Positions 25,794-35,259 of a stretch of 64,000 nucleotides of DNA are shown in pieces. The notes beneath the pieces were generated by a model. It was not told the DNA's origin. It searched no databases and was given only the letters and a program-made list of their open reading frames with translations. Source of the DNA: Endozoicomonas sp. G2_2 (lineage in GTDB: Bacteria; Pseudomonadota; Gammaproteobacteria; Nevskiales; Salinisphaeraceae). Location: the NCBI RefSeq assembly GCF_017744135.1, contig NZ_JAGHQU010000016.1:1-64000 (forward strand), given 5' to 3'. Both the position numbers and the translations under genes were made by a program. How positions within the stretch are numbered: position 1 is the stretch's first letter; each line of letters opens with the position of its first letter.

Positions 25794-28700
25794 GCCGCCT
25801 TGGTGGCCTGCTCTGCGGCCTCCATCAGTTCGCGGTTCAACACCTTCTGACGTTCGAGCAAGGTTTCGAGCAGGTCTTGATCCTCGAAATCCCGGCCTTG
25901 CTGAGTGATCAGACCGGCGTGCTCCTGTTCGAGCGAGTCGATACGGGCCTGAATGCGCGCGCCGCGCTGGTTAAGGCTGTCGAGCAGATCGTTGAGCACC
26001 GCCCACGCTCGCTCGCCGCTTCGGCCAATGACCTCGTAGAGCGGTACCGCGCCGTCGAGGATCAGGCGGTAGCCCTTGCGGTACTCGCTGGTAAGTCCGT
26101 GCTCGATACGCCACTCGAAGCCTCCGAACGTGCCGAGATACAGGCTGGTGCTGTGACCCCGTAGCGCGTCCTTGCCGAAGGCGCGAACCGCCTTTTGTGC
26201 GGTGTCCGCGTCCTGCACGCGCTGGCCGTTGGCCAGTTCGAGCACGCGTTCGCCCGAAAGCACGTTCATATCCTGCTGGTGGCCGTGCAAACGCCGCTGT
26301 GCGTCGTCGAGGTGATAAGCGATTTCGCTTAGGCGTCGATCAATACGGGCCTGCGAGTTGCGGTGGTAGCGATAACGCAGCTTGAGACGGTCTACGCGAT
26401 CATCGATTTCGACCTTCTCGCGGATGCGCGGATCGCCCGACGCCAGCGCCATGATTTCGGCATATTTCGGCTCGACGGTATCGGCAATCCGACGCTGTGC
26501 TTTGTCCGGCGAGGTCAGCGCTTGGGTGATGAATCCGGCCTTGCGCTTCAACGTCTCCCACATAAATTCGGCGTAACTGTCCCGCGTTACATAGGTGTGG
26601 ATTCGTACCGAATCGTGCTCGTTACCTTGCCGCAGGCCGCGCCCGTCGCGCTGGTCGATATCGGCAGGGCGCCACGGTGCATCGACGTGGTGAATATCGC
26701 TGATCTTGTCCTGGGCGTTCATGCCCATGCCCATCTTCGCGGTCGAGCCAAGCACGACCCGCAGCTGCCCGGCGCGCGCAGCGGCATAGAGCTGCTGGCG
26801 CTGGGCGTCGGTCTTGTAGTCCTGCGCGAACGCGATTTCCTCGGCGGGCAGGCCGGCGTCGATCAGCAGCGTGCGCAGTTCCGTGTAGATCGAGAAGCGG
26901 TGCGACTTCGGCGTTCCCAGATCGCAGAACACCAGCTGCACGTTGTCACCGCCACGCACGTAGTAGTGATCAATCGTCTCGGCGACCTGACGAAGCATGC
27001 TTCCGGGGTCGTCGTTGGCTGCCGGGTCGATCAGCCGCATGTCGAGGCTGGCATGCCGCCCGTCATTGGCGATTTTCAGTATGTTGTCGTCGCGCTTATC
27101 CACCGCACCCGATCGGCATAGCGCCGCGCGTTCGCCTAGCACCTTCATGTACGCGATAAGTGCATCACTCGGCTCGGCTACGTGGTGGTGACGGTCGGCC
27201 TCCGGCGTCGGCAGATCGAGGTCGTCAGCCATTTTCACATCGGCGAAAGAGCGGAACAGCCGAACCAGCTCTGGGACGTTCACAAATCTGCTAAATCGAG
27301 AATGGACGCGGTATCCGCTACCTTCCGGGGCACGTTCGAGAGCGGCAACCACCTCGCCGAAAGCAGCGGCCCAGGAATCGAAATGAGCAATGTCGTGCTC
27401 GGCGCAGAGGTTGGGGGCCAGATACTTGAGATTGGTATACAGCTCGGTCATTGAGTTGGAAATCGGCGTACCCGATGCGAACACGATGTTGCGCTGCTCG
27501 TGCGGCGACTGGGCCATGACCCAGCGGGTTTTCATAAACAGATCGAGCGCGCGCTGAGAGGCCGCATTTGTCACGCCGGGGATCGATCCCATGCGGCTTC
27601 GAATTTCGAGATTTTTGAACAAATGCGATTCGTCAATCAGCAGCATATCCACGCCGAGAGCTTCGAAGCACAGGCCGGCGTGGTCGCGCGCCTCCTGGTT
27701 GGCGAGCTTGTCGAGACGTGCCTCAAGCCGCCGTTTTGCCATTTCGAGGTTCTTGATCGAGATACGGTCGCCGTTGTTGGCTCTCGTCTCGTTAATCAAG
27801 TCTTCGTACTCGGCGATTTCGTTACGGATGAACTGCTCGACGTACTGATCAGACAACGGCACGCGACCAAACGACTCGTGCGTCATCACGATCAAGTCCC
27901 AATTCCGCGAGCTAACTTTCGCGAGGAACTGACGGCGACCGTGCTTGGAAATATCTTCCTTGCGCGCGATTAATACATTGGCGCCCGGATAGAAGCGCAG
28001 GGCTTCGGCGGCGAAGTCATAGAGTAGGTTGTTAGGCACTACCACCATTGGCTTGCGAGCCAGCCCGAGGCGCTTGGATTCCATCGCGGCGGCGACCATC
28101 GAGCCGGTCTTGCCCGAACCCACGACATGCGCGGCGTAGGTGTTGCCGGACTCGACTACGCGCCATGCGAAGTTCGCCTGATGCGGGCGCAGCGTGCGCG
28201 ACAGCGACAGGCCGGGGAACGTCAGGTGCGACCCGTCATAGATGCGTTCAACGCGGTTGTTGAAACGCTCGTTGTAGATCGAGCATAGATGATCGGTGCG
28301 CTGTCCTTCCGACCATAGCCACTCAGCGAAGGCTTCCTTGATTGAGGCGAGCTTTTCCTGTGCCTCGTTGCTCGCATCGAAATCCTTGACCTTGTTTCCG
28401 TGGGTGTCGTACGTCCAGACCACCGGCAATTTCTGATTCAGCGCGTGTTTGATCAGCTCAATAGGCGAGAAATTCGGGGTGCCATACTGGGCAAAGGTCG
28501 AGCGGTCGCAGTGGTACTCGGATATATCGACTTCCCAGAGGCCAAGCGCCGGAGTGAAGCTGACAGCGCCATACGGCACGTGCCGATACGCCGGCACACC
28601 CCGGTTGTTCCGATTGCCCGGTGCGGCTTCCATGCCGAGCAAATGGCCGGCGAACTGGTGATAGACCCACTCAGGCACCCATGGCGCGCCCAGGTTGACG

Positions 28701-30718
28701 TCGATTTCCCCGGCGCCCAACGGCTCCGGCTGGATCGCCTGCAGGGCATCGACGTTTTCGCGGTAGTCGCCGTCTGAAAGGGCGGCTTCGCGTGCTTCGG
28801 CGAGCTTGACCACGACATTGCCCGACAGGTAGCGGCTGGCCGTCTCCCATTCATCACTACGCGGGTTGCGATAGATCGAGCCGCGCAATTCTTCGCGAAT
28901 CTCCGGCCATTCCTGATCGAGCAGGGCGCACAGGCGATCGGGCAGCACCCGCCCGTGCTCGTTCAAGCTGACAGCGAGGGCGTCATGCGGCGTCTTGGCG
29001 CGTTCGACACGCTCGGGCAGGCCGATGGTGCGCTCGGTAAAAATCTCGGTCTTCGTCGCCGTCTGCGTCTTCTCGTCGTAGTGCTCCAGCGACAGCAGCA
29101 CGGCAATAGCCGGATCGTTGCACATGGCGCGACGATTGGCGGGTTTGCTGATCGGTCCGTAGCGCTTGGTCATGGCGTCATAAGCCCGGTGCAACTTCGC
29201 CTGCGCGGCGTGCAGATCGACAAGCGGCGCCTGCTTCACCTGCGTTGCGATGACCTCGTAGGCGGCATCACGTACCGGAATCATCAGGGCGATGCGCTTT
29301 TCGGCGGTCTTGGAGACCTTCACGACTTCGAGCACGCCTTCGGCCCCAACGACGCAAAGCGCGCCGTTATCTTCGAAGGTGAAGGCGCCGACCTGAATGC
29401 TCGAAAGGCCATCACCGCCCAGCTGAACCGTTTGTTTCTCGATCTGCTGTTCGACCGCATCGGCGGCCTCGACATAGACGCCCTGCGGCAACTGGTCAGC
29501 CATAGCCTGATAGCCGTGCGAGGAGTCGGCGCGTACCAGCAGCTCCGGGCCAAAGCGACCCTGACCGATGACGCGCTCGCCGAGCACCGCTTCGGGGTGT
29601 TCGTCGAAATAGGTGTTCTGCTGGATCGATCGGCCGTTGTCGGCCCAGTCGTCCACGTTGACCCAGGCCAGCTCGCCCGGATCGTCCATACGGGCTTGAT
29701 CGCGCTTCTGCAGGAACAGAACGTCTGCGGCGACCTGTGTATTGGCGCTGTCCTTGAATGCCGAACTGGGCAGGCGAAAGGCGCCGCAGAGGTCGGCACG
29801 CTTGGCAATCTCGCGGCGCACACGGTTATCTACCTTGTCGAGCGTACCGTGGGTCGTCACGAACGCGATCAGGCCACCCGGACGTATCTTGTCCAGCGTC
29901 TTGAGAAAGTAGTAATCGTGAATGCGCAGGCTCGCGAAGCGACCCCCGGTATAGGCGCTATCCGTCACGCCGAAGTCACCGAAGGGTACGTTGCTGATTG
30001 CCAGATCGAAGCGATTGTTCGGCAGGCGCACGGATTCGTATCTGTCGGCATGCACCGTGGCGGAGGGATAGAGACGCGACGCGATTGCGGCCGCTTTGGG
30101 TTCGCACTCAACGGCGGTGAACTCGCAGGCCAGATCATTAGGGCGTCGGCCAATGAAATGCCCGATGCCTGCGGCAGGCTCAAGCACCCGGCCACCCGTG
30201 AAACCGAGCTTACGAACGCCCGACCAGATCGCATCAATCAGCGCTTCGCTGGTGTAGTAGGCGGTCAGCACGCTACCCGTGATCGCCGGCCAGTCGGCGC
30301 CATCGATATAGGTACGCAGCGTGTCGCGCGTCTGGGCGTACTTGATGCGATTTGCAGGCGTGACTTCGTCGAGCACATTCGCCAGTCCGCCCCAGCCCAC
30401 GTAGCCCAACAGAGCGTTTCGCACCGAATCCGACAGGGCATCGCCCTCGCGATCAGCCTCCGCGTCGAGCGCGGCCAGCGCATCGAGGTTCGCCTTGAGA
30501 CGATCGGCGTCCTGCCATGCCCCCTGATCGATCATGCCGTCCGGCAGGCAGACGTTGTGATCTTCGCTCGTATCGATCGATACGACGGTTGCACGGCGCT
30601 TGCTGGCCCGTGCCTGGGCCTGCTGCGCCATGACCTCGGCGTGAGCTACTTGGATTGCGGCAACAATGGCGGCGCCGTCGTCGTCGAACAGGGAAAGTTG
30701 GCTTGCGGTCTGTGTCAT
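25790..30718 (-). CDS. giant N6-adenine methyltransferase / SNF2-type helicase
   Basis: 1642 residues. The N-terminal part is a Rossmann methyltransferase with SAM motif LEPAAGIGHFIG and catalytic-type motif ISNVPFGDFG (NVPF where NPPF/Y is usual). The middle and C-terminal parts form an SF2/SNF2 motor: Walker A VVGSGKTGS, LLIDESHLFKN, and GRGLRQGN at the end of motif VI. The last 250 residues are coiled. This layout is known from large mobile-element and phage proteins such as DarB-like antirestriction enzymes, delivered with or protecting incoming DNA. Conserved element promoter copy 1 lies 31 bases upstream; the next gene is translationally coupled. Confidence 0.88.
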   Translation of the reverse strand: MTQTASQLSLFDDDGAAIVAAIQVAHAEVMAQQAQARASKRRATVVSIDTSEDHNVCLPDGMIDQGAWQDADRLKANLDALAALDAEADREGDALSDSVRNALLGYVGWGGLANVLDEVTPANRIKYAQTRDTLRTYIDGADWPAITGSVLTAYYTSEALIDAIWSGVRKLGFTGGRVLEPAAGIGHFIGRRPNDLACEFTAVECEPKAAAIASRLYPSATVHADRYESVRLPNNRFDLAISNVPFGDFGVTDSAYTGGRFASLRIHDYYFLKTLDKIRPGGLIAFVTTHGTLDKVDNRVRREIAKRADLCGAFRLPSSAFKDSANTQVAADVLFLQKRDQARMDDPGELAWVNVDDWADNGRSIQQNTYFDEHPEAVLGERVIGQGRFGPELLVRADSSHGYQAMADQLPQGVYVEAADAVEQQIEKQTVQLGGDGLSSIQVGAFTFEDNGALCVVGAEGVLEVVKVSKTAEKRIALMIPVRDAAYEVIATQVKQAPLVDLHAAQAKLHRAYDAMTKRYGPISKPANRRAMCNDPAIAVLLSLEHYDEKTQTATKTEIFTERTIGLPERVERAKTPHDALAVSLNEHGRVLPDRLCALLDQEWPEIREELRGSIYRNPRSDEWETASRYLSGNVVVKLAEAREAALSDGDYRENVDALQAIQPEPLGAGEIDVNLGAPWVPEWVYHQFAGHLLGMEAAPGNRNNRGVPAYRHVPYGAVSFTPALGLWEVDISEYHCDRSTFAQYGTPNFSPIELIKHALNQKLPVVWTYDTHGNKVKDFDASNEAQEKLASIKEAFAEWLWSEGQRTDHLCSIYNERFNNRVERIYDGSHLTFPGLSLSRTLRPHQANFAWRVVESGNTYAAHVVGSGKTGSMVAAAMESKRLGLARKPMVVVPNNLLYDFAAEALRFYPGANVLIARKEDISKHGRRQFLAKVSSRNWDLIVMTHESFGRVPLSDQYVEQFIRNEIAEYEDLINETRANNGDRISIKNLEMAKRRLEARLDKLANQEARDHAGLCFEALGVDMLLIDESHLFKNLEIRSRMGSIPGVTNAASQRALDLFMKTRWVMAQSPHEQRNIVFASGTPISNSMTELYTNLKYLAPNLCAEHDIAHFDSWAAAFGEVVAALERAPEGSGYRVHSRFSRFVNVPELVRLFRSFADVKMADDLDLPTPEADRHHHVAEPSDALIAYMKVLGERAALCRSGAVDKRDDNILKIANDGRHASLDMRLIDPAANDDPGSMLRQVAETIDHYYVRGGDNVQLVFCDLGTPKSHRFSIYTELRTLLIDAGLPAEEIAFAQDYKTDAQRQQLYAAARAGQLRVVLGSTAKMGMGMNAQDKISDIHHVDAPWRPADIDQRDGRGLRQGNEHDSVRIHTYVTRDSYAEFMWETLKRKAGFITQALTSPDKAQRRIADTVEPKYAEIMALASGDPRIREKVEIDDRVDRLKLRYRYHRNSQARIDRRLSEIAYHLDDAQRRLHGHQQDMNVLSGERVLELANGQRVQDADTAQKAVRAFGKDALRGHSTSLYLGTFGGFEWRIEHGLTSEYRKGYRLILDGAVPLYEVIGRSGERAWAVLNDLLDSLNQRGARIQARIDSLEQEHAGLITQQGRDFEDQDLLETLLERQKVLNRELMEAAEQATKAA

Positions 30719-30749
30719 TTCTAGCGCTTCGGTGTGTTCCGATAGAGCT

Positions 30750-30777
30750 AGACTCGGGCGCGCTACGAGCGCCGCAA
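30750..30777 (-). promoter_or_regulatory. conserved element promoter, copy 1
   Basis: Minus strand TTGCGGCGC, 16 bases after TTGCGG, then GAGTCT. It ends 31 bases before the start of the methyltransferase-helicase gene. Confidence 0.75.
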
Positions 30778-30863
30778 GCGGTTATTTCGTGATGCGTTGT
30801 ATGCTTTGAGAAGCGCAGAAATTTCACGCCCTGTCAGGGTGTTATCGTCGTATCGCGGGAACC

Positions 30864-31010
30864 ATGAAAGTATTTTTGACAACCTTCGTCATCGTCACGC
30901 CGATCGCATACATGGTCTGGAGCGGGGCGGATAATCCCACTGTCGCGGCGGCAATCACCGGGCTGGTAGTCGGCGCCGGCATGTCGGTTGTGTACGCGCA
31001 GAACCCGTAG
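30864..31010 (+). CDS. 48-residue two-helix membrane peptide
   Basis: A short plus-strand ORF with a GCGGGA site upstream. It encodes MKVFLTTFVIVTPIAYMVW, a polar turn with Asp and Asn, then a second hydrophobic segment ITGLVVGAGMSVVY. Codon use is GC3-rich as in real genes. It is opposite in direction to its neighbours and has no recognised family. It is either a small inner-membrane protein or chance. Confidence 0.4.
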   Translation: MKVFLTTFVIVTPIAYMVWSGADNPTVAAAITGLVVGAGMSVVYAQNP

Positions 31011-31033
31011 CGCGCCCGACCCCACACAAAGAA

Positions 31034-31060
31034 AAGGGGCGGTCATCACGACCACCCCTT
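31034..31060 (-). terminator. Rho-independent terminator of the GHKL ATPase gene
   Basis: On the minus strand AAGGGG-TGGTC...GACCG-CCCCTT forms a strong stem followed by a T-rich tail. It lies about 45 bases downstream of the stop at 31106. It could also stop plus-strand reading weakly. Confidence 0.75.
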
Positions 31061-31105
31061 GAGGTATGCCTACTCGGCGTTATCGCTGTCGCACACGGGC
31101 CGGCG

Positions 31106-32812
31106 TCATGCAGCGTTCTCGACCGTAAGCTGGCCGTGCTCGTCGAAGCTGACGGTGAACCGCTTGTTACGGATCGTATCGAGCGACGAGATACTGCTCT
31201 CGCCCAGAGTGGCAGCGACCACACGGCTCATGTCGTCGCAGTAGATCGCGCGAACTTGGGCAATCAATTCGCTCGTCATCGCATTGAAGTAGTCAGGGTC
31301 GAACGTGTCGTTTTCGCTATCCCAGAAGCTGATAAACGTCTGGAAGGCATCATCGTTGACCGTGGCCGGCAACAGCACTGGCTTGCCGTCCGCCTGTGGA
31401 AGCGCCCAGTCATCGAAACGAACGGTGCCCAGTGGGCCATCCATCTCGACGGCCTCGCAGATGCTGGCCCGGAAGCGATAATGGATTGACTGCAAGGTCT
31501 CGGTCACGACTCGGCCAGTCGCCCGATAGCTCAGGCTCGTGTTATCGAACTCGCTCAGCATCGGGTGAATCCAGTGCCCAGCGTCGTACTCCGATGTTTC
31601 TATTACCACCGTGTTGAAGTGGGCCAGATAGATGATGGTCGGGCTGACCATTTCGTCGTCCTGGTGTTCTTCTTCGAGTGTGTCGCAAAGGGCGTTGTAT
31701 TGGGCCCGTGAGATCACGAGATCGGCCGCCTCGATCTCTTCCTTCGTCACCATGGGTCGGTGCGGCCAGTAGCGTCGCGCGTCGTCAGTATTCGAGCGCA
31801 GAATCGCGCTTTCGTCCAGCGTCATCCATTCACATTTTTCGGATGCGAGCAGAGGGATGTCGTTGAGTAGATCGAGACAGCCTACCCGCTCCAACAACTC
31901 AATATCGAAGCGTGATGCGAACGCCGCGGCGTCCAGTACAGACTTCATCCGGCGCACATACGCACCCAAGAGCGCGCGGATCACCGGCGCGATCAAAGCT
32001 GCCGATTCACGCATGTCGAGCAGCTGTGCCCGATCAGGCAGGCGGGCCTTGAAGCGCCGGCTATCGAGGTGGACAACATGACCGTAGTCGAGGCCCGCGT
32101 CCGTGGTCTTCAAGATTGCTTTGGCCGTCTCGTAATCATCGGAGTCTGCGACCAGGGCGCGGCGCGACGGGCCGGTTACGGGCAACCCCTGTAGGTAATA
32201 CGTCGGTCTGACATTGCGCGTGGCCAATGCGACCCTGCCCACCGGGCTATCAACGAAACGCTCGTCGTCATCCGCGTCCGGGCGCTCGAGTTCTTCGCCG
32301 TTGAGCGTGACCGGCAGTGGAAAACCCCGCACGAACGAGCGCAAGTCCGATTCGAGGTGTTTCGACGACACCGTGATTCCCGACAACCCGATCGTCGTAC
32401 CCGCGACAGACGATGGCTCGGCGGTGACGGGGGTGGGCTGGCGCGATAGCAGCAATTCGGTATTGCAGCACATCCGGTCGCCGTTCGATACGACATCAAT
32501 GAATTCGGCCGCACAAAGCGCGCTGAGAAAGCCGATTCCGAACGGCTTGTCGTCAGCCATGGTCTCGGCATCCCAGCCTGACTCGCAGATGGACACGAGG
32601 CCCGACCAGTCGCGGATGCCGCTGCCGTTATCGACTACGGTCAGACGAGAGCCGTCCTCGTAGTCCTCGATCGTGAAATCGATACGTGTCGCGTCGGCGC
32701 GGCGAGCGTTCTGCAGCAGTTCGCCGAGAAACGTCGTGGAGTTCGTGAAGGAGTTGCGAAGCAGGTCGAGGAGGCGGTCTTCGTTGACGCCCATGGTGAC
32801 GGTCTGGCTCAT
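31106..32812 (-). CDS. HSP90/GHKL-family ATPase
   Basis: 568 residues from ATG 32812. The N-terminal GHKL ATP-binding domain has the N-box GELLQNARRADA, G1 VDNGSGIRD and G2-like GIGFLSAL. The rest (about 250-568) is unrecognised and ends in acidic, DNA-mimic-like stretches. Such ATPases occur as MutL-, Hsp90- and MORC-like proteins in mobile elements and defence loci. The order N-box then DNGSGI fits the Hsp90-like group. It is transcribed alone from conserved element promoter copy 2 and ends at a terminator. Confidence 0.8.
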   Translation of the reverse strand: MSQTVTMGVNEDRLLDLLRNSFTNSTTFLGELLQNARRADATRIDFTIEDYEDGSRLTVVDNGSGIRDWSGLVSICESGWDAETMADDKPFGIGFLSALCAAEFIDVVSNGDRMCCNTELLLSRQPTPVTAEPSSVAGTTIGLSGITVSSKHLESDLRSFVRGFPLPVTLNGEELERPDADDDERFVDSPVGRVALATRNVRPTYYLQGLPVTGPSRRALVADSDDYETAKAILKTTDAGLDYGHVVHLDSRRFKARLPDRAQLLDMRESAALIAPVIRALLGAYVRRMKSVLDAAAFASRFDIELLERVGCLDLLNDIPLLASEKCEWMTLDESAILRSNTDDARRYWPHRPMVTKEEIEAADLVISRAQYNALCDTLEEEHQDDEMVSPTIIYLAHFNTVVIETSEYDAGHWIHPMLSEFDNTSLSYRATGRVVTETLQSIHYRFRASICEAVEMDGPLGTVRFDDWALPQADGKPVLLPATVNDDAFQTFISFWDSENDTFDPDYFNAMTSELIAQVRAIYCDDMSRVVAATLGESSISSLDTIRNKRFTVSFDEHGQLTVENAA

Positions 32813-32848
32813 GTCTGTAGTCCTGAGTGGTGTGTATCGAGCCACTTC

Positions 32849-32876
32849 AGGTTCGGCCCTGTGGGGTGCGCCGCAA
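32849..32876 (-). promoter_or_regulatory. conserved element promoter, copy 2
   Basis: TTGCGGCGC with GAACCT at the 16-base spacing, 36 bases before the GHKL ATPase start. Confidence 0.75.
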
Positions 32877-33052
32877 GGGAAAATCACACATGAGGGCAGG
32901 CGCAAGAACAGCGTCGTAGGGTCTCGCGACCGGCCAGATGACGGTGGTGCCGCGGGCCGCCAACATAACGGCGAGCGTGTTGTGATGGGGTCAGTCGCCC
33001 GACAAGACGGAGGCTCGCGGGCAGGGCACCCGCAAGCCTCTTTCGGTCTCAA

Positions 33053-33328
33053 CTACTCGCAGTCGAGATAGAGGTTGCGATCGCTGGAATTAACACGCCA
33101 GGACGAAGGCGTGCTGGAGGACGCGCTTGTCCAGCCACCCCGGTACTCGTTCCTGCCGTCATCGTTCTCGTTGTAGAGCCGGCACTTTGTAAGCCCGCCA
33201 CCGGAGGCCGCCGCAGTCGCCATCCGCACGCCGTATTCCGAGCCGATGTCCGACGAATCGGCAGCGAAGGCGGGTACAGCCGCTGCCATCGAAAGCACAA
33301 CAAATACCCCAAGACCATTCATTCTCAT
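33053..33328 (-). CDS. small secreted protein
   Basis: 91 residues from ATG 33328. A signal peptide (MRMNGLGVFVVLSMAAAVPAFA, cleavage before ADSS) precedes a Ser/Gly-rich mature part with two cysteines (KCRLYN and LYLDCE at the end) that could form a disulfide. No family recognised. It sits in the accessory element without the conserved promoter element. Confidence 0.6.
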   Translation of the reverse strand: MRMNGLGVFVVLSMAAAVPAFAADSSDIGSEYGVRMATAAASGGGLTKCRLYNENDDGRNEYRGGWTSASSSTPSSWRVNSSDRNLYLDCE

Positions 33329-33473
33329 AGCACACCAGTACAACTATCTTGATGGCCTAACCGCTTCCAATAGTAGGGAAGCGAAATGACGCCATGATGA
33401 CGATCCGGTGAAATTTTTTGTGACACCTTCATGACGGTGTGAGCGGGCGCCGGCTCTCGGGCGAGTGCCTGAG

Positions 33474-33884
33474 TCACACGACCACTGGCACATCGAAACG
33501 GCCGCCCGTGCTCGAGCGCAGCGGGAACGCGGCACTGCGGAGCACCTTCAACACATGACGTGACCGCCCGGCATGAAACAGACGGCGGATCGTGTAGTTG
33601 CTAAGTGCGGAAATCCGCTCGCTCGCGACCATGTCCACCAGCTCGTCCACGCTACCGGCCTTGGGCATCAGGATCTCCAAGATATCGATGAAGTCGCGCA
33701 GCTGGGCCTGTGCATCGGGGGTGAGCCGCGCCTCGGGGTCGTAGATCACCCGGGCCGGCAGACCGGTCAGATCACCCAGGAAGCCCAGACTCACACCGAG
33801 CATTCGCGCGAGGGCATAGATATCGATGTCGTTGTCGACGTAGGCGTTCTGATCGAAGTTCAGGGGCAGGGTTTTCGTTGTCAT
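33474..33884 (-). CDS. MbcA/ParS/Xre antitoxin-like protein
   Basis: 136 residues from ATG 33884. Helical, with LTPDAQAQLRDFIDILEILMPKAGSVDELVDMVASERISAL resembling the toxin-binding C-terminal domain of MbcA/ParS/Xre antitoxins (elsewhere L...TQARLRE.V.IL......GS...A..W..S...PAF). The RES-type toxin that normally follows is missing, so it may be a solitary regulator. It is driven by conserved element promoter copy 3 and divergent from the Y-family polymerase. Confidence 0.5.
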   Translation of the reverse strand: MTTKTLPLNFDQNAYVDNDIDIYALARMLGVSLGFLGDLTGLPARVIYDPEARLTPDAQAQLRDFIDILEILMPKAGSVDELVDMVASERISALSNYTIRRLFHAGRSRHVLKVLRSAAFPLRSSTGGRFDVPVVV

Positions 33885-33931
33885 CGCGGAACTCTCGTTT
33901 GGTGATGCCGGCAGGCGCTGGCGGTAAGAGC

Positions 33932-33959
33932 AGGCTGATCCAGCTGTTGAGCGCCGCAA
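33932..33959 (-). promoter_or_regulatory. conserved element promoter, copy 3
   Basis: TTGCGGCGC with CAGCCT at the 16-base spacing, 47 bases before the MbcA-like gene. Its upstream edge lies 14 bases from the -35 of the divergent polymerase promoter. Confidence 0.65.
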
Positions 33960-33973
33960 GGTGTTCGTCGCTG

Positions 33974-34001
33974 TTGCGAATCCGAACGGATGGCATAAGC
34001 T
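33974..34001 (+). promoter_or_regulatory. probable promoter of the Y-family polymerase gene
   Basis: Plus strand TTGCGA followed after 16 bases by TAAGCT, the same geometry as the element promoters. The hexamer TAAGCT overlaps the first bases of the LexA box, so bound LexA would block it. Confidence 0.55.
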
Positions 34002-34015
34002 GTATATCCATACAG
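34000..34015. promoter_or_regulatory. LexA (SOS) box
   Basis: CTGTATATCCATACAG, a full match to CTGT-N8-ACAG, 14 bases before the polymerase start codon. Confidence 0.9.
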
Positions 34016-34029
34016 TAAACGCAGACGAC

Positions 34030-35259
34030 ATGAACACCTGGCAGAGAATGATTTGCCTTTGGGATGGGAACGCTTTTTTCGCGGCGATCGCTCAGATGGA
34101 CAACCCGACGTTGCGTGGTCGTCCGATTGCGATAACCAATGGCATGAAGGGCACCGCGATAATCACCTGCTCATACGAAGCGCGGGCTTATGGCATCACC
34201 ACGGGCATGCGTCTTCGTGAGGCGCGCAAGTTGTGCCCGGAGTTGATCCAGGTGCCGTCGCAGCCGGAGCGATACGCCGAAGTCTCAACCGCGATCATGG
34301 ACGCGCTCCAAGTGGTATCCCCGGATACGGCCCGATTCTCGGTGGACGAGGGCTTCATCGACCTCACGCGAGTACAGCGACTCCATCGTATGGATGCATA
34401 CGGCTTCGGCCGCTGGATCAAGCGCGTGATTTTCGACGCGTCGGGGTTGCTGTGTTCGGTGGGCATCAGCGGTGACAAGACGACGGCGAAATACGCCGCG
34501 AAGCTGCAGAAGCCGGACGGGCTCACCGTCATCGAGCCCGATGTGGCAGAGGCGAGGCTGGCCGATGTGCCGGTGACTGACCTGTGCGGCATCAGCGACG
34601 GGATCGGCGCATTTCTCGCCGCCCGCGGCGTCCATCGCTGCGGCCAGATGAAAAACATTCCAATTTCCGCGCTCGCGCAACGCTTTGGCAATCCTGGCCG
34701 GCGCCTCTGGCTCATGGCCCAGGCGAAAGACCCGGAGCCGGTGATGGAAGACACACGCCCGGCCAAGACGATCGGGCACGGCAAGGTGGTGCCGCCGGAT
34801 ACCCGCTCGCGTGAACTCATCGAGACCTACCTCATGCACATGGCCGAGAAAGTCGGGCGGCGGCTGCGGCGCAACGTGCTGGAGGCTCAGACCTTCAGCA
34901 TCGGCTTGCGTACCGACTTGGGCACGATCGGCGCCAAGGCGCGGAGTGTGACCCCGACCGACGATGGCGCCGCGATCTATGCCTTGGCCCGTGGCTTCTT
35001 GTCGTCGCGCTGGGATGGCCAGGGTGTCTCGCAGGTACAGATCAACGCGCTCGATCCGCGGCCCCGCTCGCAACAAGCCGACCTCTTCGCTGAAGGCGCA
35101 CACGCCAATGCGCCCCTGAATACCGCGATCGACGAGATCAACGCGCGCTTCGGTGGCTTCACGGTTCACCGTGCGCCGTTGTTGGCGCGCTCAGAAACCC
35201 CGGACGTCATCGCCCCGAGTTGGCAGCCCGGCGGTTCGCGAGACTCGATCGGCCACTGA
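34030..35259 (+). CDS. Y-family translesion DNA polymerase (DinB/UmuC-like)
   Basis: 409 residues from ATG 34030 (an alternative ATG lies at 34048). Catalytic acids are seen in LWDGNAFFAA and in the palm motif RFSVDEGFIDLT; a helix-hairpin-helix-like segment follows (PVTDLCGISDGIGAFLAARGV), and the little-finger domain occupies roughly 235-370. It lacks the usual C-terminal beta-clamp tail consensus, though QADLF near residue 354 could serve as one. A perfect LexA box shows SOS control. It is coupled to the following small gene (TGATGA). Confidence 0.92.
   Translation: MNTWQRMICLWDGNAFFAAIAQMDNPTLRGRPIAITNGMKGTAIITCSYEARAYGITTGMRLREARKLCPELIQVPSQPERYAEVSTAIMDALQVVSPDTARFSVDEGFIDLTRVQRLHRMDAYGFGRWIKRVIFDASGLLCSVGISGDKTTAKYAAKLQKPDGLTVIEPDVAEARLADVPVTDLCGISDGIGAFLAARGVHRCGQMKNIPISALAQRFGNPGRRLWLMAQAKDPEPVMEDTRPAKTIGHGKVVPPDTRSRELIETYLMHMAEKVGRRLRRNVLEAQTFSIGLRTDLGTIGAKARSVTPTDDGAAIYALARGFLSSRWDGQGVSQVQINALDPRPRSQQADLFAEGAHANAPLNTAIDEINARFGGFTVHRAPLLARSETPDVIAPSWQPGGSRDSIGH

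Noticed and set aside
28955-30724. 589-codon plus-strand open frame opposite the giant gene
   Set aside because: It is the antisense shadow of a clear methyltransferase domain; it has no ribosome site or recognisable motif.
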